Origin: Nitrospirota bacterium
Lineage (GTDB): Bacteria > Nitrospirota > Thermodesulfovibrionia > Thermodesulfovibrionales > UBA1546
Direction of reading: 5' to 3'
Assembly (NCBI GenBank): GCA_004298625.1
Contig: SCSY01000060.1
Coordinates: 1 to 11,699 of the forward strand
DNA length: 11,699 nucleotides
The position numbers and the translations under genes were made by a program. Positions within the stretch are counted from its first letter, which is position 1, and every line of letters starts with the position of its first letter. Under the pieces are notes generated by a model. That model was not told the DNA's origin, ran no database searches, and was given only the letters and a program-made list of their open reading frames with translations. Positions 1 through 5,562 of the stretch are shown here, in pieces.

Positions 1-335
1 ATAAGCCCTGATTTAATTTTAAGAAGATTGCAGATTGCAAGATGCTCCCTGCTCTGAGGCATTATCCCTTCATCAGCGGCAATTACAAAAAGGACAATAT
101 CTATGCCGCCCGCTCCGGCAAGCATATTCCTCACGAGCCTTTCATGTCCCGGGACATCAACTATGCCGACTGTAAGCCCGTCAGGATACACAAGGTCTGC
201 AAACCCAAGGTCAATAGTGATGCCGCGCTCTTTTTCTTCTTTCAGCCTGTCGGGGTCTATGCCTGTTAAAGCCTTAACAAGGCTGCTTTTGCCGTGGTCA
301 ATGTGTCCTGCGGTTCCAAGGATTACGTAATGCAT
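1..335 (-). CDS. selB: Selenocysteine-specific translation elongation factor SelB, N-terminal part (cut by window edge)
   Basis: Translating the minus strand from the ATG at 335-333 gives the start of a translational GTPase; about 111 codons are present and the rest lies outside the window. The residues visible are the P-loop GHIDHGKS near residues 10-17, the switch I segment RGITID, the G3 motif DVPGH followed by ERLVRNM, then an AGGIDIVLFVIAADEG stretch. The early short GTPase start (MHYVILGTAGHIDHGK) and the IDLGFADL segment are typical of SelB rather than EF-Tu or IF2. SelB delivers Sec-tRNA to recoded UGA codons at a selenoprotein mRNA hairpin, so the organism should make selenoproteins. 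No selenoprotein gene, tRNA-Sec or SECIS element was recognised here. No Shine-Dalgarno sequence precedes the ATG, but a TATAAT hexamer lies just upstream. The family call is firm; the C-terminal winged-helix domains cannot be checked. Confidence 0.93.
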   Translation of the reverse strand, partial: MHYVILGTAGHIDHGKSSLVKALTGIDPDRLKEEKERGITIDLGFADLVYPDGLTVGIVDVPGHERLVRNMLAGAGGIDIVLFVIAADEGIMPQSREHLAICNLLKIKSGL

Positions 336-344
336 ACTCAGAAA

Positions 345-350
345 ATTATA
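345..350 (-). promoter_or_regulatory. -10 element (TATAAT) just upstream of selB
   Basis: A perfect TATAAT on the minus strand ends 9 nt before the selB ATG, predicting transcription from about position 338 and a leader of about 3 nt. The -35 is poor (TACAAA at 17-bp spacing, TTACAA at 18). The region lacks a ribosome binding site, consistent with a near-leaderless mRNA. Confidence 0.5.
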
Positions 351-392
351 AACGAAATCGTTAGTGTTTTGTAATTAATGTCTATTTACTAA

Positions 393-434
393 AGACAGGA
401 CATAATGTTCGAGAGACAGGGGATGGTGTTCGAG
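393..434. repeat. Tandem 21-bp imperfect direct repeat
   Basis: Positions 393-413 and 414-434 are adjacent 21-bp units that share AGACAGG at the start and TGTTCGAG at the end, with 17 of 21 positions identical. They lie upstream of both flanking promoters. The function is unknown. Confidence 0.7.
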
Positions 435-543
435 CGGTTTTATTTTGCCGATAGTCATACAGTAATTAATATTGAAGACAAGGAGGCAAAATACCTCGGA
501 GGCCAGAACGGACGAGAATGAGCGAGAATACTGTCCCCTGTCT
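414..543. repeat. Spaced inverted repeat AGACAGGGGA / TCCCCTGTCT
   Basis: AGACAGGGGA at 414-423 is exactly inverted at 534-543, separated by 110 bp. Such GACAGGGGACAG-like palindromic words remind me of REP sequences next to Y1 transposases in environmental genomes. No transposase remnant is visible between the arms, so a decayed or miniature element is only a suggestion. Confidence 0.45.
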
Positions 544-577
544 GATTCTCTTGCTAAAGTTATTCAGGGGCGACTAT

Positions 578-606
578 TTGACAAATAAAAAGTTAGCAAA
601 TAAAAT
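578..606 (+). promoter_or_regulatory. Sigma-70-type promoter for the NIF3-like gene
   Basis: TTGACA at 578-583 and TAAAAT at 601-606 are separated by 17 bp. Transcription would begin near 613 and give a leader of about 27 nt that contains the AAAGGA ribosome binding site at 627-632, 7 nt before the ATG. Confidence 0.75.
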
Positions 607-639
607 AAACCATAAATTCACGCCGAAAAGGATAAAGAA

Positions 640-1599
640 ATGACTTTAAAAGAACTTTACAGCAAGGCAATATCAACAGGCATCGAAAATGACCCCCGCG
701 GCAAAGAGGCGGTATTAAGAGAACTCGAATCAAGAAAAAAAGAGTTTGAAAAACTCAAGGATGATGAAAAAGAATTTTTTGACAGCGAGACATTGAATAA
801 TCCATATTCGGACTCAAGGATATTAAACGGAACAGGCGATGAGAAGATAAAGTCCGCGCTTGTCGGCATAGATATAGAGGTCGGGGAGGCGCTGCTTGCC
901 GAAACCCTAAAGACGAGAGGCAAGGGAGTAGACCTCCTGTTGTCTCATCATCCCGAGGGAAGGGCATATGCAAATCTTTATTCCGTGATGCAGATGCAGT
1001 CCGATATACTTCATAGGTTCGGCGTGCCGATAAATATTGCAGAAGACCTGATGGAAGGCAGGATAAAAGAAGTCGAAAGAAGGCTTATGCCTGCCAACCA
1101 CACAAGGGCAGTTGATGCAGCAGGGCTTCTCGGCATTCCGTTTATGTGCCTTCATACGCCTGCGGATAATATGGTCGCCTCATATCTTCAAAAGATTTTT
1201 GATGAGAATAAGCCCTATAAGCTTTCGGATGTCCTCGATATGCTGAAAAACATCCCCGAATATAAGACAGCGGGTTTTAACGGCGCCGGGCCAAAGATAC
1301 TTATCGGTTCCAAGAACCGAAAGGCCGGCAAGATATTTGTTGACATGACAGGCGGCACAGAGGGTTCAAAGGAGATATTCAGCAGCCTTACGGCAAGCGG
1401 GGTTAACACGATTGTCGGGATGCACCTTGGAGAAGAGCACAGGAAAGAGGCGGAGAAAAATCATCTCAATGTTGTTATCGCAGGGCATATATCGAGCGAT
1501 AACCTGGGGCTGAATCTGCTTCTCGATGAGCTTTCAAAAAATAATTCTCTTGAGATACTTGAGTGTTCAGGATTCAAACGGGTCAGTAGGCTAAAATAG
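640..1599 (+). CDS. NIF3-like (DUF34) dinuclear-metal-type protein
   Basis: The 319-aa product matches the NIF3/DUF34 pattern. An early strand with GIDIEVGEALLAE is followed by a HHP metal-ligand motif at residues 103-105, a second histidine cluster LHTPADN at 171-177, a glycine-rich middle domain around 210-260, and a C-terminal GMHLGEEH...AGHISSD segment at 260-287 where the family carries its last ligands. NIF3 proteins are widespread, bind two metals and have no settled biochemical role; the family is often encoded near dnaG-rpoD, as here. The first 70 residues are a charged helical stretch longer than the usual short N-terminus. The start is supported by an AAAGGA site 7 nt upstream and a consensus promoter. 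The gene is convergent with the toxin gene that ends at 1627. The family call rests on motif memory, not a search. Confidence 0.68.
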   Translation: MTLKELYSKAISTGIENDPRGKEAVLRELESRKKEFEKLKDDEKEFFDSETLNNPYSDSRILNGTGDEKIKSALVGIDIEVGEALLAETLKTRGKGVDLLLSHHPEGRAYANLYSVMQMQSDILHRFGVPINIAEDLMEGRIKEVERRLMPANHTRAVDAAGLLGIPFMCLHTPADNMVASYLQKIFDENKPYKLSDVLDMLKNIPEYKTAGFNGAGPKILIGSKNRKAGKIFVDMTGGTEGSKEIFSSLTASGVNTIVGMHLGEEHRKEAEKNHLNVVIAGHISSDNLGLNLLLDELSKNNSLEILECSGFKRVSRLK

Positions 1600-1626
1600 G
1601 GCCTGTTTATTGGAAGACGCGAGAAA

Positions 1627-2124
1627 TTATAAAAGATTCTTTAATGAACTTACCGGCGAATAAAAACCGCTTGCAATCATATGATTTAATATCATATCTG
1701 CCTCCTGGCTGCTTATAACTTTCTTTTTAACTGCCTTTATAATAATGCCTATCGTGCCTGTCAGTTTCACGGCGAGCAAGTCCGCCTCTCTCCTTGCAGC
1801 CCTGTCATCACAGGCAAATATATAACCCCTTGTTTTTGCAATAGCAATGCTGGATGCCTCGCCGAAACCGAGAGATATAGAAAGCGTCTCGAACAAAGTC
1901 TTTTCTTGTTCGCCTTTTAATGCTGCCTCCTTAATCCAACCCTCTTTTAAGGCTTCATTAACTGTAGCAAGTCTGCCATGGCCGATGAGTATTCCCCTCA
2001 GATTTTCAGCTGCCACAAAATTAGTTAGGTACGAAGAATTTGTATAAAGTTTTTTGATGATATGCAAGGAATCTGAAAGAGCGAAATTGCTCAGCACACA
2101 GCAATCGAATATAATCTCAGGCAT
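1627..2124 (-). CDS. PIN-domain toxin (DUF3368-like)
   Basis: The 165-aa protein has PIN nuclease layout. An Asp ends the first strand (IIFDCCVLSNFA, D7), a second acid lies in VAAEN (E40), and a third cluster GFGEASSIAIAKTRG (E89) is followed by the fourth acidic position in ACDDRAARR (D106/D107). The later TGTIGIIIKAVKKKVIS segment is typical of DUF3368 members. PIN toxins of type II systems are metal-dependent ribonucleases that cut tRNA, rRNA or mRNA; the target here cannot be read from sequence. The ATG at 2124-2122 overlaps the end of the upstream antitoxin gene by 8 nt, indicating one transcript with translational coupling. All expected acidic residues appear to be present, so it is probably active. 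Confidence 0.8.
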   Translation of the reverse strand: MPEIIFDCCVLSNFALSDSLHIIKKLYTNSSYLTNFVAAENLRGILIGHGRLATVNEALKEGWIKEAALKGEQEKTLFETLSISLGFGEASSIAIAKTRGYIFACDDRAARREADLLAVKLTGTIGIIIKAVKKKVISSQEADMILNHMIASGFYSPVSSLKNLL

Positions 2125-2425
2125 TCACTGCATCCTGCAGAACCTCAGACTGTTTTTGCAGCATTATGCGTATGCCGTGCTTCTTCAAATAGAGGCGTGC
2201 GCTCACAACATCTAAGCCGAGGACTTCTGACAGTTTGCCGAGGCTTATAAGCCCCTCTTTGTATGCTTCAAGGGCAACCGATTTTCTGTGCTCAAGGGCA
2301 TCTTTCCCATAAGTCACATCAAGCGCTTCCCTTACAAGCCCGCCGAGGGTGCCCTCTCCCCTCTTCGCATATAACTTAAGCTTCCTGTGCTGCTCATCAG
2401 TAAGCATTATGTTGGTCCTTTTCAT
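2117..2425 (-). CDS. Antitoxin: ribbon-helix-helix N-terminus with UPF0175-like C-terminus
   Basis: The preferred start is the ATG at 2425-2423, giving 102 aa. It has a GGAGG 5 nt upstream and lies downstream of a good promoter, whereas the longer frame from 2476 would begin upstream of the -35. Residues 1-40 (MKRTNIMLTDEQHRKLKLYA...) look like a DNA-binding ribbon-helix-helix fold. Residues about 48-85 (ALEAYKEGLISLGKLSEVLG then LYLKKHGI) resemble the helix-turn-helix-like core of UPF0175 antitoxins, which pair with DUF3368/PIN toxins. The protein should bind its own promoter through the ribbon domain and neutralise the PIN toxin through its C-terminus. It precedes the toxin gene with an 8-nt overlap. 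The antitoxin role is inferred from the pairing; the domain reading is from motif memory. Confidence 0.78.
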   Translation of the reverse strand: MKRTNIMLTDEQHRKLKLYAKRGEGTLGGLVREALDVTYGKDALEHRKSVALEAYKEGLISLGKLSEVLGLDVVSARLYLKKHGIRIMLQKQSEVLQDAVNA

Positions 2426-2435
2426 CCTTGCCTCC

Positions 2436-2472
2436 ATATGTGTAACTATATGTGTAATGTTACCACTGTCAA
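2436..2472 (-). promoter_or_regulatory. Promoter and probable operator of the PIN toxin-antitoxin operon
   Basis: On the minus strand TTGACA (2472-2467) and TATAGT (2450-2445) are separated by 16 bp. Overlapping the -10 is a perfect 10-bp direct repeat (plus-strand ATATGTGTAA at 2436-2445 and 2448-2457, 12-bp period), and a GTAAC/GTTAC inverted pair at 2442-2446 and 2459-2463. Tandem sites over a -10 are the usual arrangement for ribbon-helix-helix antitoxin autorepression. Confidence 0.7.
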
Positions 2473-2635
2473 ACATGGGACGTCAAGAAAGATAACGGCA
2501 GCGTCGGGGGTGAGAGGGGTCTGAGGAGGGGTATATTTCTGAAAAAATCAGGAAGTGGAGCTATGTTTCTTCTCCCGGGTTTAAATGGGTGCGCAGGCTT
2601 AAATAGTATCTTTCACATAAAGCCGTATTTTGTCG

Positions 2636-3016
2636 TTAGGACTTCTCAGGATTTTTATTATATTCTTTAAGTTTTTCGTAAACAAATTTTGCTATCTTTT
2701 GGTCAATGTCTTTTCCGGCTTCAAGAAATTTGGCAGCAATATTTTCCCTGTCAAAATATCCATCGGCTATAAAAATGGGAGACATTTTGTAGCGTCCCAA
2801 TACGCCTTCACCGTCATCAACTTTGAGATGGGAATAGCCGGACTGCTGATTCCAGACATATGCGTGTTCATTTTTATTTTTGTCGTAGCAAAGCTCAAAA
2901 CGCAAAATATCTCCGCTTTGGTTTTGCCATAGGATGAGGTCAAAATAATCGTCCGAGAACCATCGGCGCTGAACATCTTCTCTGGATTGTTTCACATGTT
3001 TGGTTTCAATTAACAT
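2636..3016 (-). CDS. Conserved-looking hypothetical protein, 126 aa
   Basis: I do not recognise a named family. The product is soluble-looking, has no signal peptide or membrane segment, and is rich in aromatic and acidic residues: RRWFSDDYFDLILW at residues 22-35, a strand-rich centre with ELCYDKNKNEHAYVWNQQSGY, a GEGVLGRYKMSPIFIADGYFD segment and a helical basic C-terminus. The alternating strand pattern suggests a small alpha/beta fold. It stands alone between two toxin-antitoxin pairs in its own transcription unit, with a perfect-consensus promoter 53 nt upstream of the ATG. No strong Shine-Dalgarno precedes the ATG at 3016. Residue composition and the good promoter argue that it is a real gene. 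Function is unknown; a role linked to mobile or defence DNA is only suggested by position. Confidence 0.65.
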   Translation of the reverse strand: MLIETKHVKQSREDVQRRWFSDDYFDLILWQNQSGDILRFELCYDKNKNEHAYVWNQQSGYSHLKVDDGEGVLGRYKMSPIFIADGYFDRENIAAKFLEAGKDIDQKIAKFVYEKLKEYNKNPEKS

Positions 3017-3068
3017 AGATAGTTGTTTTTGTAACAGTATATTTTATACCGCTTCTGCATTTTGATGG

Positions 3069-3097
3069 ATTATATAAAGGGGAAGGGGTAGTGTCAA
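3069..3097 (-). promoter_or_regulatory. Perfect-consensus sigma-70 promoter for the 126-aa gene
   Basis: On the minus strand TTGACA (3097-3092) and TATAAT (3074-3069) are separated by exactly 17 bp, matching consensus at all 12 positions. Transcription would begin near 3062, giving a leader of about 46 nt. That leader contains a GTATA-N3-TATAC palindrome (3037-3049). Confidence 0.75.
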
Positions 3098-3148
3098 GCG
3101 AAAAGTGCAGAAGTCAAAAGTTAGCAAGCGGGTAAGTGCGAAAGTTAG
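3095..3148. repeat. Two-copy imperfect direct repeat in spacer
   Basis: CAAGCG occurs at 3095 and again exactly 30 bp later at 3125. Each copy is followed by AAGTGC and then by AAAGTTAG (3117-3124 and 3141-3148). The second copy has lost about 6 bp. It lies between divergent promoters and probably reflects a degenerate intergenic repeat. Confidence 0.45.
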
Positions 3149-3244
3149 GAAGCTGCAAAAGTAGTTTTCCAAAAACAAGACTTCAGGAAGGAAGAGAGGT
3201 TTATAGCTGTAGCAAAATTGTAGCGGAAAGCATTCGATTTCAAG

Positions 3245-3272
3245 TATAATTCTTATTATGATAGAAAGGAGG
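3245..3272 (+). promoter_or_regulatory. -10 element and strong ribosome binding site for the DUF2281/MazF pair
   Basis: TATAAT at 3245-3250 predicts transcription near 3257. AAAGGAGG at 3265-3272 lies 4 nt before the ATG at 3277, the strongest ribosome binding site in the window, which would favour high antitoxin synthesis. No good -35 was seen at 16-18 bp. Confidence 0.6.
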
Positions 3273-3276
3273 GGTT

Positions 3277-3474
3277 ATGTCTGTTAAAGAGGTAATTAAA
3301 AAAGAAATTGATAGGCTGCCTGAAGATATTCTTGCAGAGGTTTTTGACTTCATTCAGTTCTTAGAATCAAAAAAGGAAAAGACTCTTCTTACAAAAGCCT
3401 CTCAGAAACTATCAGAATCCTCATTTAAAAAGGTCTGGGACAACGACGAGGACGCTGTTTATGACAGCTTATGA
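3277..3474 (+). CDS. DUF2281-type antitoxin, 65 aa
   Basis: The protein begins MSVKEVIKKEIDRLPEDILA and continues EVFDFIQFLESKK, an amphipathic helix pattern (LPEDIxxEVxDFIxFL) that is characteristic of DUF2281 antitoxins, followed by an acidic, probably unstructured tail rich in Ser, Asp and Glu that could block a toxin active site. It has no obvious DNA-binding motif. A very strong AAAGGAGG ribosome binding site sets the start. The stop overlaps the toxin start by 14 nt, so the two are translationally coupled. Family recognition is by the helix motif; the antitoxin function follows from the MazF/PemK neighbour. Confidence 0.82.
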   Translation: MSVKEVIKKEIDRLPEDILAEVFDFIQFLESKKEKTLLTKASQKLSESSFKKVWDNDEDAVYDSL

Positions 3475-3805
3475 AAAAGGGGATGTTATCCTTGTTCCCT
3501 TTCCTTTTAGTAATCAAAGTGCCATCAAGAAACGCCCTGCAATAGTTATAAGTTCAAATGCCTATAACAGAATATCGGCTGATATTGTTATTATGGCTGT
3601 TACGAGTCAGATAGAAAAAACTATTGGGGTTGGGGAATGTCTCATAAAAGATTGGCAGAATGCCGGCTTATTAAAATCCTCTGCTATAAAACCTGCTATA
3701 TCGACCATTGAGAAGACACTTATTTTAAAGAAGATGGGAAGTCTCTCACGTGGCGACTTTATTTCAATGGAGAATGCTTTAAAAGAGATTTTAGATCTGA
3801 AATAA
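3461..3805 (+). CDS. MazF/PemK-family endoribonuclease toxin
   Basis: The 114-aa product has the MazF fold signature: GDVILVPFPFSNQS at residues 7-20, KKRPAIVIS at 23-31 with the catalytic-type Arg at 25, and AVTSQ with the conserved Thr at 48. The C-terminal KSSAIKPAISTIEKTLI segment at 72-88 is also typical. MazF toxins cut mRNA or rRNA at short single-stranded sequences; the cleavage site cannot be predicted. The gene overlaps its antitoxin by 14 nt, and GAGGA at 3448-3452 may serve as its ribosome binding site. The protein is full length with key residues present, so it is probably functional. It ends 64 bp before dnaG, so the pair appears inserted just upstream of the replication-transcription operon. 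Confidence 0.9.
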   Translation: MTAYEKGDVILVPFPFSNQSAIKKRPAIVISSNAYNRISADIVIMAVTSQIEKTIGVGECLIKDWQNAGLLKSSAIKPAISTIEKTLILKKMGSLSRGDFISMENALKEILDLK

Positions 3806-3817
3806 CAAATCTTTTTT
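3781..3817 (+). terminator. Weak A/U-rich hairpin with T-tract after the mazF-like gene
   Basis: AAAAGAGATTT at 3781-3791 can pair with AAATCTTTTTT at 3807-3817 (one G-U pair), ending in six T residues. The stem is AT-rich and begins inside the coding end of the toxin gene. It could attenuate read-through into dnaG, but would be a weak terminator. Confidence 0.3.
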
Positions 3818-3869
3818 CATCCTCTTGCAGGGTAATCCAAATCGCTCGTTTTAAGGTAAAATAGGCATT

Positions 3870-5543
3870 ATGAAATCCGACAGGCTACTTGAGGACATAA
3901 AATCACGGCTTGATATAATCGAGGTAATTTCAGACTACGTAGAACTCAAAAAGTCCGGCCAGAATTATAAGGCAAACTGCCCTTTCCATTCAGAAAAAAG
4001 CCCGTCATTTATGGTAAGCCCGAGCAAGCAGATATTCCATTGCTTCGGATGCGGGGCAGGCGGGGATATCTTTGGTTTTGTGATGAAGTACGAGAACCTT
4101 ACTTTTCAGGAAACAATTAAGATGTTTGCAAAAAAGGCCGGCATAAAACTTTCGGAATACAGGTTTGAGGCTGATGCGTCTGAAAAAAAAGAAAAGCTTT
4201 ATGCGATTCAGAAAGACGCGCTTAATGTCTTTGTGGAGAATCTCAAAAAATCAAAAACAGCCGGTTCTTACCTTGCCGGAAGAGGCATAACAGGAGAGAT
4301 GATCGAGGCTTTTTCTCTCGGGTATGCGGATAAAGAGTGGAAAAGCATCTATGAACATCTTAGGGCAAAGGGGTTTGATGAGCCCCTGATTGTCCAGTCA
4401 GGACTTGTTTTCAGCGGAGAAAAAGGGCTGTATGATATGTTCAGGAACCGGCTCATATTTCCCATATTTAATGTTCAGGGCGATGCCGTGGCTTTTGGCG
4501 GAAGGGCCATAGATGATTCAATGCCGAAGTATCTGAACTCGTCGGAGACGCCGTTATTTAAAAAAGGCGAGACCCTTTATGCCCTGAATGCGGCAAAGGA
4601 CGAGATAAGGAAAAAAGACTATGTAATGGTTGCTGAAGGGTATCTGGATGTTATCATGTGCCATCAGCATGGTTTTAAGAATGTAATTGCACCCCTCGGC
4701 ACGGCATTGACAGCAGGCCATTTACATAAACTCGGGAGGTTCACAAAAAAGGTCCTTCTTGTCTTTGACGGCGATGCTGCGGGCATTTCTGCCGCAAAAA
4801 GGTCCATAGCCCTTCTTTATGAGCATGGCTTTAAGAGCAAGGTGCTGCTGCTGCCGGAGGGGGACGACCCTGACAGTTTTCTCAGAAAAAACGGGAGCAA
4901 GGCATTTCAGGGGAGACTTTCAAAGTCCAGGACCATGGTTGATTTTATCCTCGGCCTGAAAGGGGATAAGACCGATAACGTCAGGGCGGCTGTCGGGATA
5001 GTATCCAGCACAAAGGATTTAATCCTCAGGGAAGAACTTTTTAAGGAACTCTCGGAAAAATCCGGCATAAGGGAGTCTGTCTTAAGGGGTGAATCCAGGG
5101 GCTATGGAAAGGACCTCCGCCACAGCGGCATAGCTCCTGCCGCAAAGGCTGCGCTACTGCCGTATAACGAGGAAATTTTGCTTTTAAGCGCTATAGTTGC
5201 ATTCCCGGACAGGGCACCCTATATACTCGACAATCTTGATGTAGAGGGCATTCATAATCCTGTAATTAAAAAAATTTTTCAAGAAATTAAACCTTCAGCC
5301 GATAAAGTAAGCATGACCGCAATGCTTGGCGTTTTAGGGGAAGAAGAAAGGGCGCTCGTTACGAGGCTTTCGCTTAACCCTGGATTTGATGTTGAACATG
5401 TGGATAAGAACATCATGGATTGCCTCAGAAAGATTGCCTCTTATGAACTTGAGGAAAAAATAAAAGAGGCAAAAAAACAGGGTGACCTGAGGCGGCTAAG
5501 CGGCTTGCTGGCAGAAAAACAAAAAATAATAAAATCTGTCTGA
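3870..5543 (+). CDS. dnaG: DNA primase DnaG
   Basis: This 557-aa protein synthesises RNA primers at the replication fork with DnaB helicase. The CHC2 zinc-binding motif is complete (C37, H40, C58, C61, within CPFH and HCFGCGAGGD). The core shows RLIFPI near 194, FGGRA near 209 and PKYLNS near 219. The Toprim catalytic residues are present: VAEGYLD with E256 and VFDGDAAG with D300 and D302. Residues after about 430 form the helical helicase-binding domain; total length is slightly under the usual 580-600. No good Shine-Dalgarno precedes the ATG; AGG at 3863-3865 is very close and AAGG at 3853 is too far. A TAAAAT at 3857-3862 ends 7 nt before the ATG. The gene may therefore have its own near-leaderless transcript as well as read-through from the toxin genes. 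rpoD follows after 19 bp. Confidence 0.98.
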   Translation: MKSDRLLEDIKSRLDIIEVISDYVELKKSGQNYKANCPFHSEKSPSFMVSPSKQIFHCFGCGAGGDIFGFVMKYENLTFQETIKMFAKKAGIKLSEYRFEADASEKKEKLYAIQKDALNVFVENLKKSKTAGSYLAGRGITGEMIEAFSLGYADKEWKSIYEHLRAKGFDEPLIVQSGLVFSGEKGLYDMFRNRLIFPIFNVQGDAVAFGGRAIDDSMPKYLNSSETPLFKKGETLYALNAAKDEIRKKDYVMVAEGYLDVIMCHQHGFKNVIAPLGTALTAGHLHKLGRFTKKVLLVFDGDAAGISAAKRSIALLYEHGFKSKVLLLPEGDDPDSFLRKNGSKAFQGRLSKSRTMVDFILGLKGDKTDNVRAAVGIVSSTKDLILREELFKELSEKSGIRESVLRGESRGYGKDLRHSGIAPAAKAALLPYNEEILLLSAIVAFPDRAPYILDNLDVEGIHNPVIKKIFQEIKPSADKVSMTAMLGVLGEEERALVTRLSLNPGFDVEHVDKNIMDCLRKIASYELEEKIKEAKKQGDLRRLSGLLAEKQKIIKSV

Positions 5544-5562
5544 TGCTGAAAGGAGACAAATT

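Larger units (their letters stand above)
336..639. other. Intergenic region between divergent selB and the NIF3-like gene
   Basis: This 304-bp spacer holds no convincing gene. Its left end carries the selB -10, its centre carries a tandem 21-bp repeat, a spaced inverted decamer and a short GAGCGAGAAT-type direct repeat (511-529), and its right end carries the promoter and ribosome binding site of the NIF3-like gene. The middle is more GC-rich than the flanking AT-rich promoter zones. Confidence 0.6.

Noticed and set aside
42..330. Plus-strand frames over the selB region
   Set aside because: They are antisense to SelB, which has clear GTPase motifs, and show no family features of their own.
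2426..2476. Longer antitoxin start at 2476
   Set aside because: That start lies upstream of the -35 element of the operon promoter, and the GGAGG ribosome binding site serves the ATG at 2425.
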